The notes: generated from the sequence alone by a model not told the origin. A stretch of 64,000 nucleotides of DNA from Blautia coccoides (GCF_034355335.1 NZ_CP136422.1:4002501-4066500), one strand, 5' to 3'. Positions 26,028-37,070 are shown, counted from the first letter of the stretch. Numbers and translations are program-made.

Positions 26028-26056
26028 ATTCTACCATATGGGAAATGTAAACGCAA
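26028..26056 (-). promoter_or_regulatory. tgt promoter
   Basis: TTGCGT, 17 bases, TAGAAT on the minus strand, about 65 bases before the tgt start. Confidence 0.6.
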
Positions 26057-26120
26057 CCGGCTGAAATATTTTCTTTTTCTGAGGATATATAACTAAAATA
26101 ATCCAATTTCAAATTAGCAA

Positions 26121-26149
26121 TTGTATTTTTAGAAATATTGTCGTATAAT
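26121..26149 (+). promoter_or_regulatory. Promoter of the 2-hydroxyacyl-CoA dehydratase activator homologue
   Basis: TTGTAT, 17 bases, perfect TATAAT on the plus strand, with the start near 26156. Confidence 0.7.
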
Positions 26150-26202
26150 GTTAAATGATTTTTAATCGCACTATATAAATAAGAAGAAATGCATATATGA
26201 CG

Positions 26203-26226
26203 GCGAAAAACCGTCCATTTTTTATG
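26203..26226 (+). terminator. Attenuator-like hairpin in the activase leader
   Basis: GACGG and CCGTC form a short stem followed by CATTTTTTATG. It lies between the promoter and the ribosome site, so it could act as an attenuator; the GGAGGTCTCC of the ribosome site is itself a palindrome. Confidence 0.4.
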
Positions 26227-26243
26227 AAGGAGGTCTCCTGACT

Positions 26244-29200
26244 ATGTCAGCAGATAATAAAAATACTGCAGTCGTATACCGTCTTGGCATTGATATTGGC
26301 TCCACCACGGTAAAAATTGCAGTTTTAAATGAAGAAAACGAAATTCTTTTCTCCGATTATGAACGCCACTTTGCAGACATCCAGAATACGCTGGCCGGAC
26401 TGCTTGACAAGGCATACAAGCAATTGGGGGAATTTTCCGTCCTCCCGGTGATCACCGGTTCAGGCGGACTGACACTCGCAAAGCATCTGGAGGTTCCCTT
26501 TGTACAGGAGGTTATTGCTGTATCCTCCTCCTTACAGGAACTGGCACCCAAAACCGATGTGGCCATTGAACTGGGCGGTGAGGATGCAAAGATCATTTAT
26601 TTTGAGGGCGGAAATATTGAACAGCGTATGAACGGTATCTGTGCCGGAGGAACCGGCTCTTTTATCGACCAGATGGCCTCCCTGCTGCAGACAGATGCCG
26701 CCGGGCTGAATGATTACGCCAAAGATTACAAAGCACTCTATCCCATTGCTGCCAGGTGCGGTGTATTTGCCAAGACAGATATTCAGCCGCTGATCAATGA
26801 GGGCGCTACAAAAGAAGACCTTTCAGCCTCCATATTCCAGGCTGTTGTAAACCAAACCATCAGCGGTCTTGCCTGCGGAAAACCCATCCGCGGACATGTG
26901 GCATTTCTAGGAGGTCCGCTTCACTTTTTATCCGAACTCAAGACGGCGTTCATCCGCACACTGAAGCTGGATGAGGAACACACCATTGTTCCTGACAATT
27001 CCCACCTGTTCGCCGCCATCGGCTCTGCGCTGAACGCGAAAAAGGACACACCTCCTGTCAGCGTCACTGCCATGCGTGACAGGCTGTCAGCCAACATACA
27101 TATGGAATTTGAAGTAAACCGTATGGAGCCTCTGTTCGCCACTAAGGAAGATTATGATAAATTCAATGAGCGGCAGAGCCATTACAATGTAGTAACCGGT
27201 GACATTTCCAGTTACAGCGGAAACTGCTATCTGGGCATTGACGCCGGCTCCACAACAACAAAAGCCGCACTGGTGGGGGAAGACGGCTCCCTGCTCTATT
27301 CCTTTTACAGCAACAATAACGGCAATCCCCTGGCTACCAGCATCCGCGCCATTCAGGAAATCTACAGCCATCTGCCCCGTGAGGCGAAAATTGCGTACTC
27401 CTGCTCCACCGGATACGGGGAGGCACTGATAAAAGCTGCTCTCCTTCTGGATGAAGGGGAGGTGGAGACAGTATCCCACTACTACGCAGCGGCCTTCTTT
27501 GATCCTGAGGTAGACTGTATCCTGGATATCGGCGGTCAGGATATGAAATGCATAAAAATAAAAAACCATACAGTAGACAGCGTACAGCTCAATGAAGCCT
27601 GCTCATCCGGCTGCGGTTCTTTTATCGAAACATTTGCAAATTCCCTGAACTACAGCGTACAGGATTTTGCAAAAGCCGCACTTTTTGCCAAGAATCCCAT
27701 TGACCTCGGAACCAGATGTACAGTATTCATGAACTCCAAAGTGAAACAGGCCCAGAAAGAAGGCGCTGAGGTATCGGATATCTCCGCAGGTCTGGCCTAC
27801 TCTGTTATTAAAAACGCTCTGTATAAGGTAATCAAGGTATCCGATGCCTCGGAGCTGGGAAAACATATCGTGGTACAGGGGGGAACCTTCTACAACGATG
27901 CGGTTTTAAGAAGCTTTGAGCGCATTGCCAACTGTGAGGCCATAAGACCCGACATTGCCGGGATCATGGGTGCTTTCGGTGCTGCCCTGATCGCCAGGGA
28001 GCGCTATACAGCGGGACAGGAAACCACCATGCTGCCCATTGAGAAGATCAACAGCCTTCAGTATAAAACCACCATGGCTAACTGCAGGGGCTGTACCAAC
28101 AACTGCCGGCTGACCATCAACAAATTTTCAGGAGGCCGCCAGTACATCTCCGGCAACCGCTGTGAGCGCGGCATCGGCAAGGAGAAAAATAAGGACCATA
28201 TCCCGAATCTGTTTGATTATAAATACAAAATGCTGTTCTCCTACGAACCGCTGACAGAGGATAAAGCCCCCAGAGGAAAGGTGGGAATACCCAGGGTTCT
28301 GAACATGTTTGAGAATTATCCCTTCTGGTATACCTTCTTTACCCGGCTGGGGTATGAGGTGGTGCTCTCTCCCACCTCCACAAGAAAGATTTATGAACTG
28401 GGCATTGAATCCATTCCCAGTGAATCGGAGTGCTATCCGGCCAAACTGGCCCACGGACACGTTTCATGGCTGATCAAACAGGGTGTCAAATATATCTTCT
28501 ATCCCTGCATCCCCTACGAGCGGGAAGAGTTTGCGGACTCTGTCAACCACTACAACTGCCCAATTGTCACCTCCTATGCGGAGAACATAAAGAACAACAT
28601 TGATGAGCTGAATGACCCGGAGATCAGATTCCACAACCCATTTTTAGCCATGACCAATGAAGAGACCATCACAGAGCGTCTGTTGGAAGAATTTAAGGAT
28701 ATCCCCTCCACGGAAATCTCTGATGCTGCCCATGCTGCCTGGAAAGAAATGGCCAAATGCCGGGAGGATATCCGCAGAAAAGGCGAGGAAACCCTGCGCT
28801 ATCTGGATAAAACAGGACGGCGGGGTATTGTGCTGGCAGGAAGACCTTACCACATTGATCCGGAAATTCATCACGGTATTCCGGATTTGATCAATTCCTA
28901 CGGCATTGCCGTGCTGACTGAGGATTCCGTCTCTCATCTGGCTCCTATTGAACGGCCTCTGCGCGTCAATGACCAATGGATGTATCACACCAGGCTCTAT
29001 GCGGCTGCCAACTTTGTGAAGGAAAAGGATAATCTGGATCTGATCCAGTTAAATTCCTTTGGCTGCGGACTGGACGCTGTGACCACAGACCAGGTAAATG
29101 AAATCCTTTCAGACAGCGGCAAAATTTATACCTGCCTGAAAATTGATGAGGTGAACAACCTGGGTGCTGCCCGCATCCGTGTCCGCTCCCTGATCGCTGC

Positions 29201-30491
29201 CCTCCGTGTCAAGGAAGAGCAGCATATCAAGCGGAAAATATCGCCGTCATCCATCAAAAAGGTAGTATTTACACCTGAAATGAGGAAAAACTATACTATC
29301 CTCTGCCCTCAGATGTCACCTTTCCACTTTTCTATCCTGCAGGCAGCCTTCAACGCCAGCGGATACAATCTGGAGGTACTCCCTAATGACAACAAGGAAG
29401 CCGTGGATGTAGGCCTTAAATACGTAAACAATGATGCCTGCTATCCTTCCCTTATGGTGGTTGGCCAGATCATGCAGGCCCTCCTCTCAGGCAAATACGA
29501 TCTGCATAAAGTAGCCATCATCATGTCACAGACAGGAGGGGGATGCCGTGCCTCCAACTATATCGGATTTATCCGAAGGGCACTTGCCAAGGCAAATATG
29601 TCCTACATACCGGTCATTTCCATCAATTTAAGCGGACTGGAAGAGAATCCCGGATTTAAGATCACAGCAAAATTAGCCTGCAGATTGGCTTTCGCCGCTG
29701 TGTTTGGTGATATCCTGATGAAATGTATTTACCGTATGCGTCCCTATGAGGCAGTCAAAGGTTCCGCCAATGCCCTGCACCGCAAATGGGAGAAACGCTG
29801 TATCCGCTTCATAAGCGCAAAACACATCACCTTCGGCCAGTTTAACCGCATCTGCCGACAGATGATAAGGGAATTTGATACACTGCCTATCACCAACGAG
29901 AAAAAGCCGAGAGTCGGTATTGTCGGCGAGATCCTGGTAAAATTCCTGCCTGCTGCCAACAATCATCTGGCGGAGCTGTTGGAAAAAGAAGGCGCAGAGC
30001 CTGTATGCCCTGATCTGATCGACTTTTTATGTTACTGTTTTTATAACCAGAACTTCAAGGCAAAATATCTGGGCTTCAAGAAAAACTCAGCAAAAACAGC
30101 CAATCTGGGGATTAAAGCCATTGAGTTTATCAGAGGTGCCGCCAATAAAGAGTTTGCCAAGAGCAGACATTTTACCCCATCTGCCAACATCGCAGACCTG
30201 GCTAAAATGGCCGCCCCTATTGTATCCATCGGCAACCAGACCGGAGAGGGCTGGTTCCTGACCGGAGAGATGATGGAGCTGATCCACAGCGGAGCGCCGA
30301 ATATTGTGTGTACACAGCCCTTTGGCTGTCTGCCCAATCATATTGTAGGCAAAGGTGTCATCAAAGCCATCCGCAAGGATTATCCCGACTCTAATATTGT
30401 GGCCATAGATTATGACCCGGGTGCCAGTGAAGTAAACCAACTGAACCGTATTAAGCTGATGCTCTCTACCGCATTTAAAAAAATGCAGTAA
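26244..30491 (+). CDS. Giant 2-hydroxyacyl-CoA dehydratase activase-like protein (two BadF/HgdC ATPase domains plus HgdB-like part)
   Basis: This 1415-residue protein contains two ASKHA-type ATPase domains of the BadF/BadG/HgdC activator family. The first has [10 protein letters not shown] (15-24) with Cys 133 in [10 protein letters not shown] and Cys 172 in ARCGVF; the second has [10 protein letters not shown] (331-340) with ACSSGCGSF (452-460) and TRCTVF. The remainder is a DUF2229-type and HgdB-like region with many cysteines. Activators of this family use ATP to drive one electron into a radical-forming dehydratase. The substrate here is unknown. It is transcribed alone, with a hairpin terminator following. 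Confidence 0.9.
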   Translation: MSADNKNTAVVYRLGIDIGSTTVKIAVLNEENEILFSDYERHFADIQNTLAGLLDKAYKQLGEFSVLPVITGSGGLTLAKHLEVPFVQEVIAVSSSLQELAPKTDVAIELGGEDAKIIYFEGGNIEQRMNGICAGGTGSFIDQMASLLQTDAAGLNDYAKDYKALYPIAARCGVFAKTDIQPLINEGATKEDLSASIFQAVVNQTISGLACGKPIRGHVAFLGGPLHFLSELKTAFIRTLKLDEEHTIVPDNSHLFAAIGSALNAKKDTPPVSVTAMRDRLSANIHMEFEVNRMEPLFATKEDYDKFNERQSHYNVVTGDISSYSGNCYLGIDAGSTTTKAALVGEDGSLLYSFYSNNNGNPLATSIRAIQEIYSHLPREAKIAYSCSTGYGEALIKAALLLDEGEVETVSHYYAAAFFDPEVDCILDIGGQDMKCIKIKNHTVDSVQLNEACSSGCGSFIETFANSLNYSVQDFAKAALFAKNPIDLGTRCTVFMNSKVKQAQKEGAEVSDISAGLAYSVIKNALYKVIKVSDASELGKHIVVQGGTFYNDAVLRSFERIANCEAIRPDIAGIMGAFGAALIARERYTAGQETTMLPIEKINSLQYKTTMANCRGCTNNCRLTINKFSGGRQYISGNRCERGIGKEKNKDHIPNLFDYKYKMLFSYEPLTEDKAPRGKVGIPRVLNMFENYPFWYTFFTRLGYEVVLSPTSTRKIYELGIESIPSESECYPAKLAHGHVSWLIKQGVKYIFYPCIPYEREEFADSVNHYNCPIVTSYAENIKNNIDELNDPEIRFHNPFLAMTNEETITERLLEEFKDIPSTEISDAAHAAWKEMAKCREDIRRKGEETLRYLDKTGRRGIVLAGRPYHIDPEIHHGIPDLINSYGIAVLTEDSVSHLAPIERPLRVNDQWMYHTRLYAAANFVKEKDNLDLIQLNSFGCGLDAVTTDQVNEILSDSGKIYTCLKIDEVNNLGAARIRVRSLIAALRVKEEQHIKRKISPSSIKKVVFTPEMRKNYTILCPQMSPFHFSILQAAFNASGYNLEVLPNDNKEAVDVGLKYVNNDACYPSLMVVGQIMQALLSGKYDLHKVAIIMSQTGGGCRASNYIGFIRRALAKANMSYIPVISINLSGLEENPGFKITAKLACRLAFAAVFGDILMKCIYRMRPYEAVKGSANALHRKWEKRCIRFISAKHITFGQFNRICRQMIREFDTLPITNEKKPRVGIVGEILVKFLPAANNHLAELLEKEGAEPVCPDLIDFLCYCFYNQNFKAKYLGFKKNSAKTANLGIKAIEFIRGAANKEFAKSRHFTPSANIADLAKMAAPIVSIGNQTGEGWFLTGEMMELIHSGAPNIVCTQPFGCLPNHIVGKGVIKAIRKDYPDSNIVAIDYDPGASEVNQLNRIKLMLSTAFKKMQ

Positions 30492-30533
30492 AATGCAGTG
30501 ATCGTAAGAGATATCGCATAGAAAGATAAACAG

Positions 30534-30588
30534 AAAAAGACCAGCGGACCGCTCATTCTGAGCGCAGCCTGCTGGCCTTTTTCTGTTT
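30534..30588 (+). terminator. Bidirectional terminator
   Basis: AAAAAGACCAGC pairs with TGCTGGCCTTTTT, with an inner GCTC/GAGC stem, and ends in T tracts in both directions. It sits between the plus-strand activase gene and the minus-strand flippase gene. Confidence 0.85.
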
Positions 30589-30704
30589 GTTTCTCCATTC
30601 GTTCTCTGTTTCTTCCTCCGGTAATCTCTCTGATCGTTTCTCCGTTTTTCTCTTTTTACTTCTCAGTTTGTCTATTTTCCATATTCATTGTACATATGAA
30701 TTTT

Positions 30705-32339
30705 TCAGATTATTTTCAATTTTTGTGCCAGCACAGCCAGTTTTGTTCCTCCCGGGAGAGACAGAAGTTCCTGTCTGGACGGTTTTGCAATAAAGAGGTA
30801 CGCCACAAAGTACACGGCCGCGGCCAGAGCGATAGAAGGGATCAAAGCCAGCAGATTGGAATGGGGCAGAGATTTTGCCAGAAATCTCACTCCCTTGTAC
30901 ACTGCAAATGCCACGGCGCCCATAGGAATGGTAGCCAAAAGCGGAGGCAGATACGCGTATTTCCACGGATTCTGATATCCCAGGTATTTCTTCAGTGCTC
31001 TGTCATTGAGAACACACATAACTACGGCATAAACGATCATAGCGATAACCACAGCGTAGATTCCCGTATTGGTGAAGAACAGGAGAACCGCAAGAAAGAC
31101 TACATCCACAGCCAGGGATATAGCCGCATTGATCATGGGAACGTTTGCCCTTCCAATACCCTGCAGAACACCATTGGAGATATTGGATGTACTGTTCAGG
31201 ATAACCGTGATAACACCCAGCACCATCAATTGTCCTGCCACACCCTCTGTGGAGGGAAAAAGCAGGGAAGTGACAGGTTTAGCCAGTACCGCCAGACCAA
31301 CGGAGGCAGGCATGGAAATCAGCATACTGATCCATGTGGCATTGTTGATCTTCTCAATAGCACCCTTTACATCCCCAGTAGCATAATGGGCGGAGACCTC
31401 AGGGATCATGGAGGTAGGTGCCGTACTTGCAAGCGTCAAAGGTATATTGATCAGAGTCATGAAAAAGCCAAATTCCGCATATAGCACCTTTACCTGACTG
31501 TTGTCCATGCCTCTGAAATCAGAAATACTGGTGTACATCACACCATTGATATAACCGTTCACATTATAAATAAACGCACTGAGGATAATAGGCGCCACGA
31601 TCAGCACAATATTTCTCATTACCTGCTGATAGCTCTCATCCACAGACACTTTGTCCCTGGCGATCCGCCGGTTGATGGTCTTCCTGTTCACACTGTATAC
31701 AAACAGCATAAAAAGAAGCGCTGCCGTGACTCCCGCTCCTGTACCGATAGTTGCTCCGGCTGCACTCCATCTCTGCAGTGTATCTTCTCCGGCGCCTGCA
31801 AAATGATTTACCATAAAGTTAGCCATCAAAAGCGCCACAACCGCAACTGCTATCTGCTCCACGATCTGCGAGATGGACGTGGGCATCATATTTCTGTATG
31901 CCTGAAAATATCCACGAAACACACCCAGTATCCCGGATATAAAAATAGTGGGAGCCAGCATCTGAAGGGCCAGTCTGGCATTTGCCACACTGTCCGGCAC
32001 TAAGATAGATGCACCGAACACACATATGAGCGCCACAATACCTCCCGCTATGACTGCGTATAAAAGAGCGCCTTTAAACACCCTCTGCGCGTCTCTATAC
32101 CTTTTGAATGCGATCCGCTCTGACATGATCTTAGATACAGCCTGGGGAATGCTGAAGGATGCGATCATCAACAGAATAAAATATACATTCTGTGCAAACT
32201 GAAAGCAGGCAAAGCTCTCTCTTCCCAGAAGCGAAGACAGGGGGCTTTTGTATATCATTCCGATGATCTTGGATATCAGCGCCGCAACCATTAAAAAAGA
32301 CGCATTTTTCACTAATGTATTACTATTCTTTTTACCCAT
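30705..32339 (-). CDS. SpoVB/MurJ-like polysaccharide flippase
   Basis: A 544-residue integral membrane protein of the MOP exporter superfamily, polysaccharide-biosynthesis/SpoVB branch. It has about 14 predicted spans, starting with ASFLMVAALISKIIGMIYKS, the typical first helix. Relatives move lipid-linked peptidoglycan or polysaccharide precursors across the membrane, and SpoVB acts in spore cortex formation. It follows ung by 14 bases and is probably co-transcribed from the promoter at 33063. No glycosyltransferase neighbours help to define the substrate. Confidence 0.88.
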   Translation of the reverse strand: MGKKNSNTLVKNASFLMVAALISKIIGMIYKSPLSSLLGRESFACFQFAQNVYFILLMIASFSIPQAVSKIMSERIAFKRYRDAQRVFKGALLYAVIAGGIVALICVFGASILVPDSVANARLALQMLAPTIFISGILGVFRGYFQAYRNMMPTSISQIVEQIAVAVVALLMANFMVNHFAGAGEDTLQRWSAAGATIGTGAGVTAALLFMLFVYSVNRKTINRRIARDKVSVDESYQQVMRNIVLIVAPIILSAFIYNVNGYINGVMYTSISDFRGMDNSQVKVLYAEFGFFMTLINIPLTLASTAPTSMIPEVSAHYATGDVKGAIEKINNATWISMLISMPASVGLAVLAKPVTSLLFPSTEGVAGQLMVLGVITVILNSTSNISNGVLQGIGRANVPMINAAISLAVDVVFLAVLLFFTNTGIYAVVIAMIVYAVVMCVLNDRALKKYLGYQNPWKYAYLPPLLATIPMGAVAFAVYKGVRFLAKSLPHSNLLALIPSIALAAAVYFVAYLFIAKPSRQELLSLPGGTKLAVLAQKLKII

Positions 32340-32353
32340 TTGTCCAAATTCCT

Positions 32354-33028
32354 CTATCTGTTTTCTATCTGCCAGTCAATCGGCTCCAGGCCATGCTCCT
32401 GTAAAAAGGCATTTGCCTTGCTGAAATGGCGGCATCCAAAAAATCCGCGGAAAGCAGACAGCGGACTGGGATGGGGGGCTTCCAGGATCAGGTGATTCGG
32501 ATTGTGGAGCATACTCTTTTTCATCTGTGCCGGTCTCCCCCATAAAAGGAACACCATAGGCCGGTCCTGTTCATCCAGAATGCGGATAGCCGCATCCGTA
32601 AACTCCTCCCAGCCAATTCCCCTGTGGGAATTAGCCTGATGGGCGCGCACTGTCAACACTGTATTCAAAAGCAGAACACCCTGCTTTGCCCATTTTTCCA
32701 GATAGCCGTTGTTGGGTATATAGCAGCCGCAGTCCTCCTGCAGTTCCTGGTAAATATTCACCAGGGAAGGAGGGATTTCCACATCCGGCTTCACAGAAAA
32801 ACACAGGCCGTGAGCCTGTCCGTCATTGTGATAAGGATCCTGTCCCAAAATGACCACTTTTACCTGGTCTAAGGGGGTAAAATGAAATGCATTGAAAATA
32901 TCGTCCGGTGCGGGGAATACCTTTCTCGTCTGGTACTCCTGCCCCACCTTTGCGAACAATTGTTTATAATATTGTTTTCCGAATTCCGGCTTTAAAGCCT
33001 CCAGCCATTCTCCCTGTAAAGGCGGCAT
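32354..33028 (-). CDS. ung: Uracil-DNA glycosylase (family 1)
   Basis: Ung removes uracil from DNA to start base-excision repair. The 224-residue protein shows the family 1 signatures: the water-activating motif GQDPYHN (Asp 64, His 67), the uracil-contact strand LLLNTVLTV and the minor-groove loop HPSPLSAFRGFFG. GGAGGG precedes the ATG. First gene of a two-gene unit with the flippase. Confidence 0.96.
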   Translation of the reverse strand: MPPLQGEWLEALKPEFGKQYYKQLFAKVGQEYQTRKVFPAPDDIFNAFHFTPLDQVKVVILGQDPYHNDGQAHGLCFSVKPDVEIPPSLVNIYQELQEDCGCYIPNNGYLEKWAKQGVLLLNTVLTVRAHQANSHRGIGWEEFTDAAIRILDEQDRPMVFLLWGRPAQMKKSMLHNPNHLILEAPHPSPLSAFRGFFGCRHFSKANAFLQEHGLEPIDWQIENR

Positions 33029-33062
33029 AAATCATCCCTCCTGCATTTTTATCATGTTCTCT

Positions 33063-33091
33063 AGTTTAGCAGAATCCATCGAAAAATGCAA
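33063..33091 (-). promoter_or_regulatory. ung-flippase promoter
   Basis: TTGCAT, 17 bases, TAAACT on the minus strand, about 30 bases before ung. Confidence 0.65.
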
Positions 33092-33127
33092 GGAGGTGTC
33101 GCAGAACCGGCTCTGTCATCATTACTA

Positions 33128-33256
33128 TTCAACCTTTCGGCCTCATAGCAACAAAAGCATGCACACAGACTGCAAAAACTGCAGGCTGGCGCGTGGCTGC
33201 CTCGGGATTGCCTTGCAAATGCAAGGCAGCACCTCGCGGGACAGTGGAAAGCTGAA
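33128..33256 (+). repeat. Dispersed ~130-bp repeat, copy B
   Basis: A 129-base copy of the element also at 6229 and 38055, with ends TTCAACCTTTC and GAAAGCTGAA and the core GGCGCGTGGCTGCCTCGGGA. It lies between the stop of the histidine kinase gene (14 bases away) and ung, so its hairpins could end the kinase transcript. Confidence 0.9.
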
Positions 33257-33269
33257 CTGTTACCTGCCA

Positions 33270-34739
33270 TCATTTCTCTTCTAGTTCAAACCAGAATTCC
33301 ACACCGTTGTCATAATTGACAACTCCGAACTTCTGGTGCATACTCTCCATGATCGCCTTTACAATAGACAGACCAATACCGCTTCCGCCATACTCCCGTG
33401 TCCGGGCTTTGTCAACTTTGTAGAACTTTATCCAGATTTTATCCAGATCCTCCTCAGGGATAGGTTTACCTGTGTTAAAGACAGAGAGGCGCACATGATT
33501 GTCCTTTCTCATGATCTTGACCTCAATCTTCTTATCCCCGTCCACATGATTCAAAGCGTTGGACACATAGTTTGTCACCACTTCCTCCACTTTAAACTCA
33601 TCGCCCCACACATATACAGGCTCCACCTGCGGGAAAGCGATCTGCGCCTCTTTCTGGTCTGCCAGAAGCTGTGCTGCCTGCACTACGCCTCTTACAAGAT
33701 CTGTCAGATCAAACCGTTCCATAGCTGTCTGGTCATTGCCGAACTCAAGCTGGTTTAAAGTCAGCAGCTTTTTCACCATATTGTTCATCTTGGCAGACTC
33801 GTCCATGATGACTTCACAGTAAAACTCCCTGCTCTCCGCATCGTCATTGATACATTCTTTCAATCCCTCCGCGTAGCCCTGGATCAGTGCAATGGGAGTC
33901 TTCAGCTCATGAGAAACATTGGAGAGGAATTCCTTGCGCATCTCATCAATCTGTTTCTTCTGCTCAATATCCTCCTGCAGCTCATTGTTGGCGGTTTTCA
34001 GCTCAGATATGGTATGCTCCAGTTCCTCAGACATTTTGTTGAAATTCTCACCCAAGGTACCGATCTCATCCTCCCCTCCGCCTTCATATCTTGCTTCAAA
34101 GTCCAGGTTGCTCATGCGTCTGGAGATTTCCGTCAGTTCCAGCAGGGGCTTTGTTATTCTCTTGCTCATAAACCAGATTGCCCCGCTGCTTATCATGATC
34201 ACAAGAAGTCCGATATAAATGTAAAACATATTGGAGATTTCCACACTGTCCCTGATGCTCGCCATGGGCATACGGATCAGGAATGCACAGCTTCGGTTCT
34301 CCATTATCCCCCACATATCCAGATATACCACATTTTCTTTGTCGTCTGTATTCTGCTCCAATGTATAGGAATCATTATTTGAAATAACCTCTCTGTTTTC
34401 CGGCATCATACCCCATATATATCCAAAGAGAAGCCTGGTCGCCAGCAAGTCCGGATTCCGCCCATCGTTGGCTATGATGGTCCAGTCCTGGGTACTCACA
34501 TCCACAAGAACCCAGGAAATGTTTTTTTCAATACAGAGTCCCTGCAGGTGCGTCCTTCCCTCCGGATCGTTGTAAGCCTGCTCATTCAATGCCTTATAAA
34601 CGGTTTCCAGGGAATCTGCCTTTCTAGAGATATAGTATTTCTCCAGAAACAGTCGGTTCACTGCCGTGATGGACAAAAGCGACAATAGCATGATTCCAAT
34701 AAAAGAAACCGCCAGACGCACCTTAATTGATCTTCTCAT
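33270..34739 (-). CDS. Sensor histidine kinase
   Basis: A 489-residue membrane kinase: first span about 8-28, an extracytoplasmic sensor of about 140 residues, second span about 168-190, a HAMP linker, the phospho-acceptor His 277 in FLSNVSHELKTP, and a HATPase domain with the G box EYGGSGIGLSIV. It starts three bases after the response regulator, with GAGG upstream. The ligand is unknown. The domain order resembles PhoR/WalK-type kinases, but there is no PAS domain and no phosphate gene nearby. Confidence 0.9.
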   Translation of the reverse strand: MRRSIKVRLAVSFIGIMLLSLLSITAVNRLFLEKYYISRKADSLETVYKALNEQAYNDPEGRTHLQGLCIEKNISWVLVDVSTQDWTIIANDGRNPDLLATRLLFGYIWGMMPENREVISNNDSYTLEQNTDDKENVVYLDMWGIMENRSCAFLIRMPMASIRDSVEISNMFYIYIGLLVIMISSGAIWFMSKRITKPLLELTEISRRMSNLDFEARYEGGGEDEIGTLGENFNKMSEELEHTISELKTANNELQEDIEQKKQIDEMRKEFLSNVSHELKTPIALIQGYAEGLKECINDDAESREFYCEVIMDESAKMNNMVKKLLTLNQLEFGNDQTAMERFDLTDLVRGVVQAAQLLADQKEAQIAFPQVEPVYVWGDEFKVEEVVTNYVSNALNHVDGDKKIEVKIMRKDNHVRLSVFNTGKPIPEEDLDKIWIKFYKVDKARTREYGGSGIGLSIVKAIMESMHQKFGVVNYDNGVEFWFELEEK

Positions 34740-34742
34740 ATC

Positions 34743-35417
34743 TTATACCTCGAACTTGTATCCCATACCCCAGATTGTTTTGATGTATTCACCCTTATCT
34801 CCCAGCTTGCTGCGAAGTTTCTTCACATGGGTATCAATGGTGCGGGCATCGCCAAAATAATCATAATTCCATACAGAATTCAATATTTTCTCTCTGGAAA
34901 GTGCAATCCCCTGATTTTCAAGGAAATATGTCAACAGCTCAAATTCCTTATAACTCAGTTCCATAGGCTCCCCGTCAATAGTGGCAATATGGGAAGCTTT
35001 ATTCACCTCAATGCCGCCGGCAGAGAGAACATCACTGCTTCCGCAGATATTGGCTCTTCTCAGGATAGCTTCCACTCTTGCTACCAGTATCTTGGGGCTG
35101 AAAGGCTTTGCAATATACTCATCCACACCCAGTTCAAATCCCAGAAGCTCATCCCTTTCGTCTCCTCTGGCTGTCAGCATAATAATGGGCACCTTGGAGT
35201 CCCTGCGAATTTCCCTGCATACCTCCCAGCCATCCATCTTCGGCATCATGACATCAAGGATCAAAAGGGCAATATCCTTTGTGGCATAAAAAATGTCCAG
35301 TGCCTCCTCACCGTCACCGGCCTCCAGCACCTCAAAGTCTTTCTTTACCAGGAAGTCCCGCACCAATTTGCGCATCCTGCTCTCATCATCCACTACCAAT
35401 ATCTTACATTTCTCCAT
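34743..35417 (-). CDS. OmpR/PhoB-family response regulator
   Basis: A 224-residue DNA-binding regulator with a receiver domain (acidic pair DD at 10-11, phospho-acceptor Asp 55 in LDVMMP, conserved Thr and Lys in MLTARG and AKPF) and a C-terminal winged helix ending TIDTHVKKLRSKLG...GMGYKFEV. It is the partner of the adjoining histidine kinase. The regulated genes are not evident. Confidence 0.93.
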   Translation of the reverse strand: MEKCKILVVDDESRMRKLVRDFLVKKDFEVLEAGDGEEALDIFYATKDIALLILDVMMPKMDGWEVCREIRRDSKVPIIMLTARGDERDELLGFELGVDEYIAKPFSPKILVARVEAILRRANICGSSDVLSAGGIEVNKASHIATIDGEPMELSYKEFELLTYFLENQGIALSREKILNSVWNYDYFGDARTIDTHVKKLRSKLGDKGEYIKTIWGMGYKFEV

Positions 35418-35635
35418 ATAGCTTACCTCTTTCTATTCTCACAGACTCCTTCTGTCCGTTTTTTCTATGTACCTTTTCCGCTCTATGTCCGTATCGCAGC
35501 CATATTCCTGAAACTGAGGGCAAAATAGTCACGTTATCTCTGCTGCTTATCCCCTCACAGGAAGAGATCAGATGGCTCCTGCCGTCTATTGATAAATATA
35601 ACAAAAATATTTGTTGAATCTGTGAACAAACACTA

Positions 35636-36406
35636 TTATATAAACTGATTGATATCAATTTCGTCCTGCTGCCTGATTTCCTGGAGGACCCAGCGCTTAT
35701 TGCGGTAAACAAATCTCCAGTATTCGTAAAAGCTCTCTTTTTTCGTATTGCCGCGCACACAGATTCCTGTGTTCCTGTTAATATAGTATCCCACCATACT
35801 GCCGTGTATCAGATACCAGATACTGTCATTCTCCTCCCCCGGTTCATCACTGGCACAGACAGGCACTGCGCTCAACAGCTTTACATGCTTCTGTACCACT
35901 GCTTCCTCTCTCACTTCCATCCACTGGATCTTCATGTTAAAATCCTCCAGCAGTTCTGTGCTTAGATAAGCTGCGGCATAGCTGGCATCCATCCGTCTCC
36001 AGCACTCCTGTATTTCAAAGTAGGCCTCCTCCACCTGACGCTGTACTTCCCTGTAATCCCAGTTTCCCCCGATTTTTTCGTACTGACGCATGAGATTTTT
36101 ACTTTTCATGGCTGCTTTTTTAGATTTTACGGTAAATACAATGGCGCCGCCGCAGGTGATCAGAACAGCATTAACCCCGAACACAATGTTTCCCACTAAA
36201 TTGCTGCGGGATGAGGAACGGCCACTGTGGTAGCTGTTACCGCCGGAACCGCCGCTGTATCCGCCTCCTCCGCCTGATCCTCCGCCGCCTCCTGAACTTC
36301 CACCACCGCCGGCCCGTCCCCACACAGGCACTGCAAGCGCGGTAAGGAGTATAAAGAGCATCAAAAAACCATACCGGAATCTTCTTTTTTTATGAAAAAG
36401 CTTCAT
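35636..36406 (-). CDS. Glycine-rich membrane protein with Tim44-like domain
   Basis: This 256-residue protein has a signal or first span (FLMLFILLTALAVPVWG), a Gly/Ser-rich linker, a second hydrophobic span, and a C-terminal Tim44/NTF2-like domain in which two Trp-rich strands (YEYWRFVYRNKRWVLQEI) close the fold. The start at 36406 has AGGGGA upstream. The promoter at 36487-36515 would leave almost no leader for the alternative ATG at 36472. Function is unknown; Gly-rich Tim44-like proteins of this kind are widespread in clostridia. Confidence 0.75.
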   Translation of the reverse strand: MKLFHKKRRFRYGFLMLFILLTALAVPVWGRAGGGGSSGGGGGSGGGGGYSGGSGGNSYHSGRSSSRSNLVGNIVFGVNAVLITCGGAIVFTVKSKKAAMKSKNLMRQYEKIGGNWDYREVQRQVEEAYFEIQECWRRMDASYAAAYLSTELLEDFNMKIQWMEVREEAVVQKHVKLLSAVPVCASDEPGEENDSIWYLIHGSMVGYYINRNTGICVRGNTKKESFYEYWRFVYRNKRWVLQEIRQQDEIDINQFI

Positions 36407-36486
36407 ATTTCCCCTGTCTGCAAAGAAACGGTCCATAACAGCCCTATTCTCTGCTTTCCCCTTATTCTTCATCTGAATCTAAAATA

Positions 36487-36515
36487 AGTCTATCCCAGAC
36501 AGATTTATCTGTCAA
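36487..36515 (-). promoter_or_regulatory. Promoter of the Tim44-like gene
   Basis: TTGACA, 17 bases, TAGACT on the minus strand, with the start near 36480. Confidence 0.7.
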
Positions 36516-36650
36516 GCCTGGTCTCTTTATCCCGGTGTCCGCATTTTGAGGCCGGCAGATTCGGGATTTTTCTGTGCTTCACCATGCAATAATACAAGTC
36601 TTCTGCTCTGAACGGCGCTGACCGCCCCGGAATTTTTTTATCATTTTCCC

Positions 36651-36679
36651 TTGACAAAACACAAAAAAAACGCTATTCT
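36651..36679 (+). promoter_or_regulatory. tmRNA promoter
   Basis: TTGACA, 17 bases, TATTCT on the plus strand, about 30 bases before the mature tmRNA 5' end; a precursor trimmed by RNase P is expected. Confidence 0.7.
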
Positions 36680-36710
36680 ATAGTATACTTCCACAGTGAA
36701 GTCCAGTAAT

Positions 36711-37059
36711 GGGCTTGTACTGGTTTCGACGGGGGTTTTGAAGTTGGGGAAGCCATCCGCAGACTCCGGGACTGCGCAACAACCTGGAACTTAAATATAA
36801 ACGCAGACAATAATAATTTAGCGTTAGCTGCCTAATTGCAGCTTGTCGGCCCCAGGTCACCTGCTGCCTGGGAATCCGGCATCGACTTTGCAGGGCCCTT
36901 TACTTTCAAAGCTTTGAGAAAGTAAAAGATTCATGAAGCTACTGAGTACATCAGCCTGTCATCCGGCGGTTGTATAAGGGAATGTTAAAAGAATGACTGT
37001 GATGGGAGATGCCTCAAGGGATAGACTTTCGGACGCGGGTTCGATTCCCGCCAGGTCCA
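36711..37059 (+). ncRNA. ssrA: Transfer-messenger RNA
   Basis: tmRNA rescues stalled ribosomes and tags the nascent chain for degradation. The 5' end (GGGCTTGTACTGGTTTCGAC) and the 3' T-arm (GCGGGTTCGATTCCCGC, then AGGTCCA) form the tRNA-like half. The tag frame runs from 36803 to 36835 and reads ADNNNLALAA before TAA, with the usual LALAA ending. The 3' CCA is at most partly encoded. Its partner smpB is 8 kb away on the opposite strand. A hairpin terminator follows directly. Confidence 0.97.
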
Positions 37060-37070
37060 CTTTTCATTTA

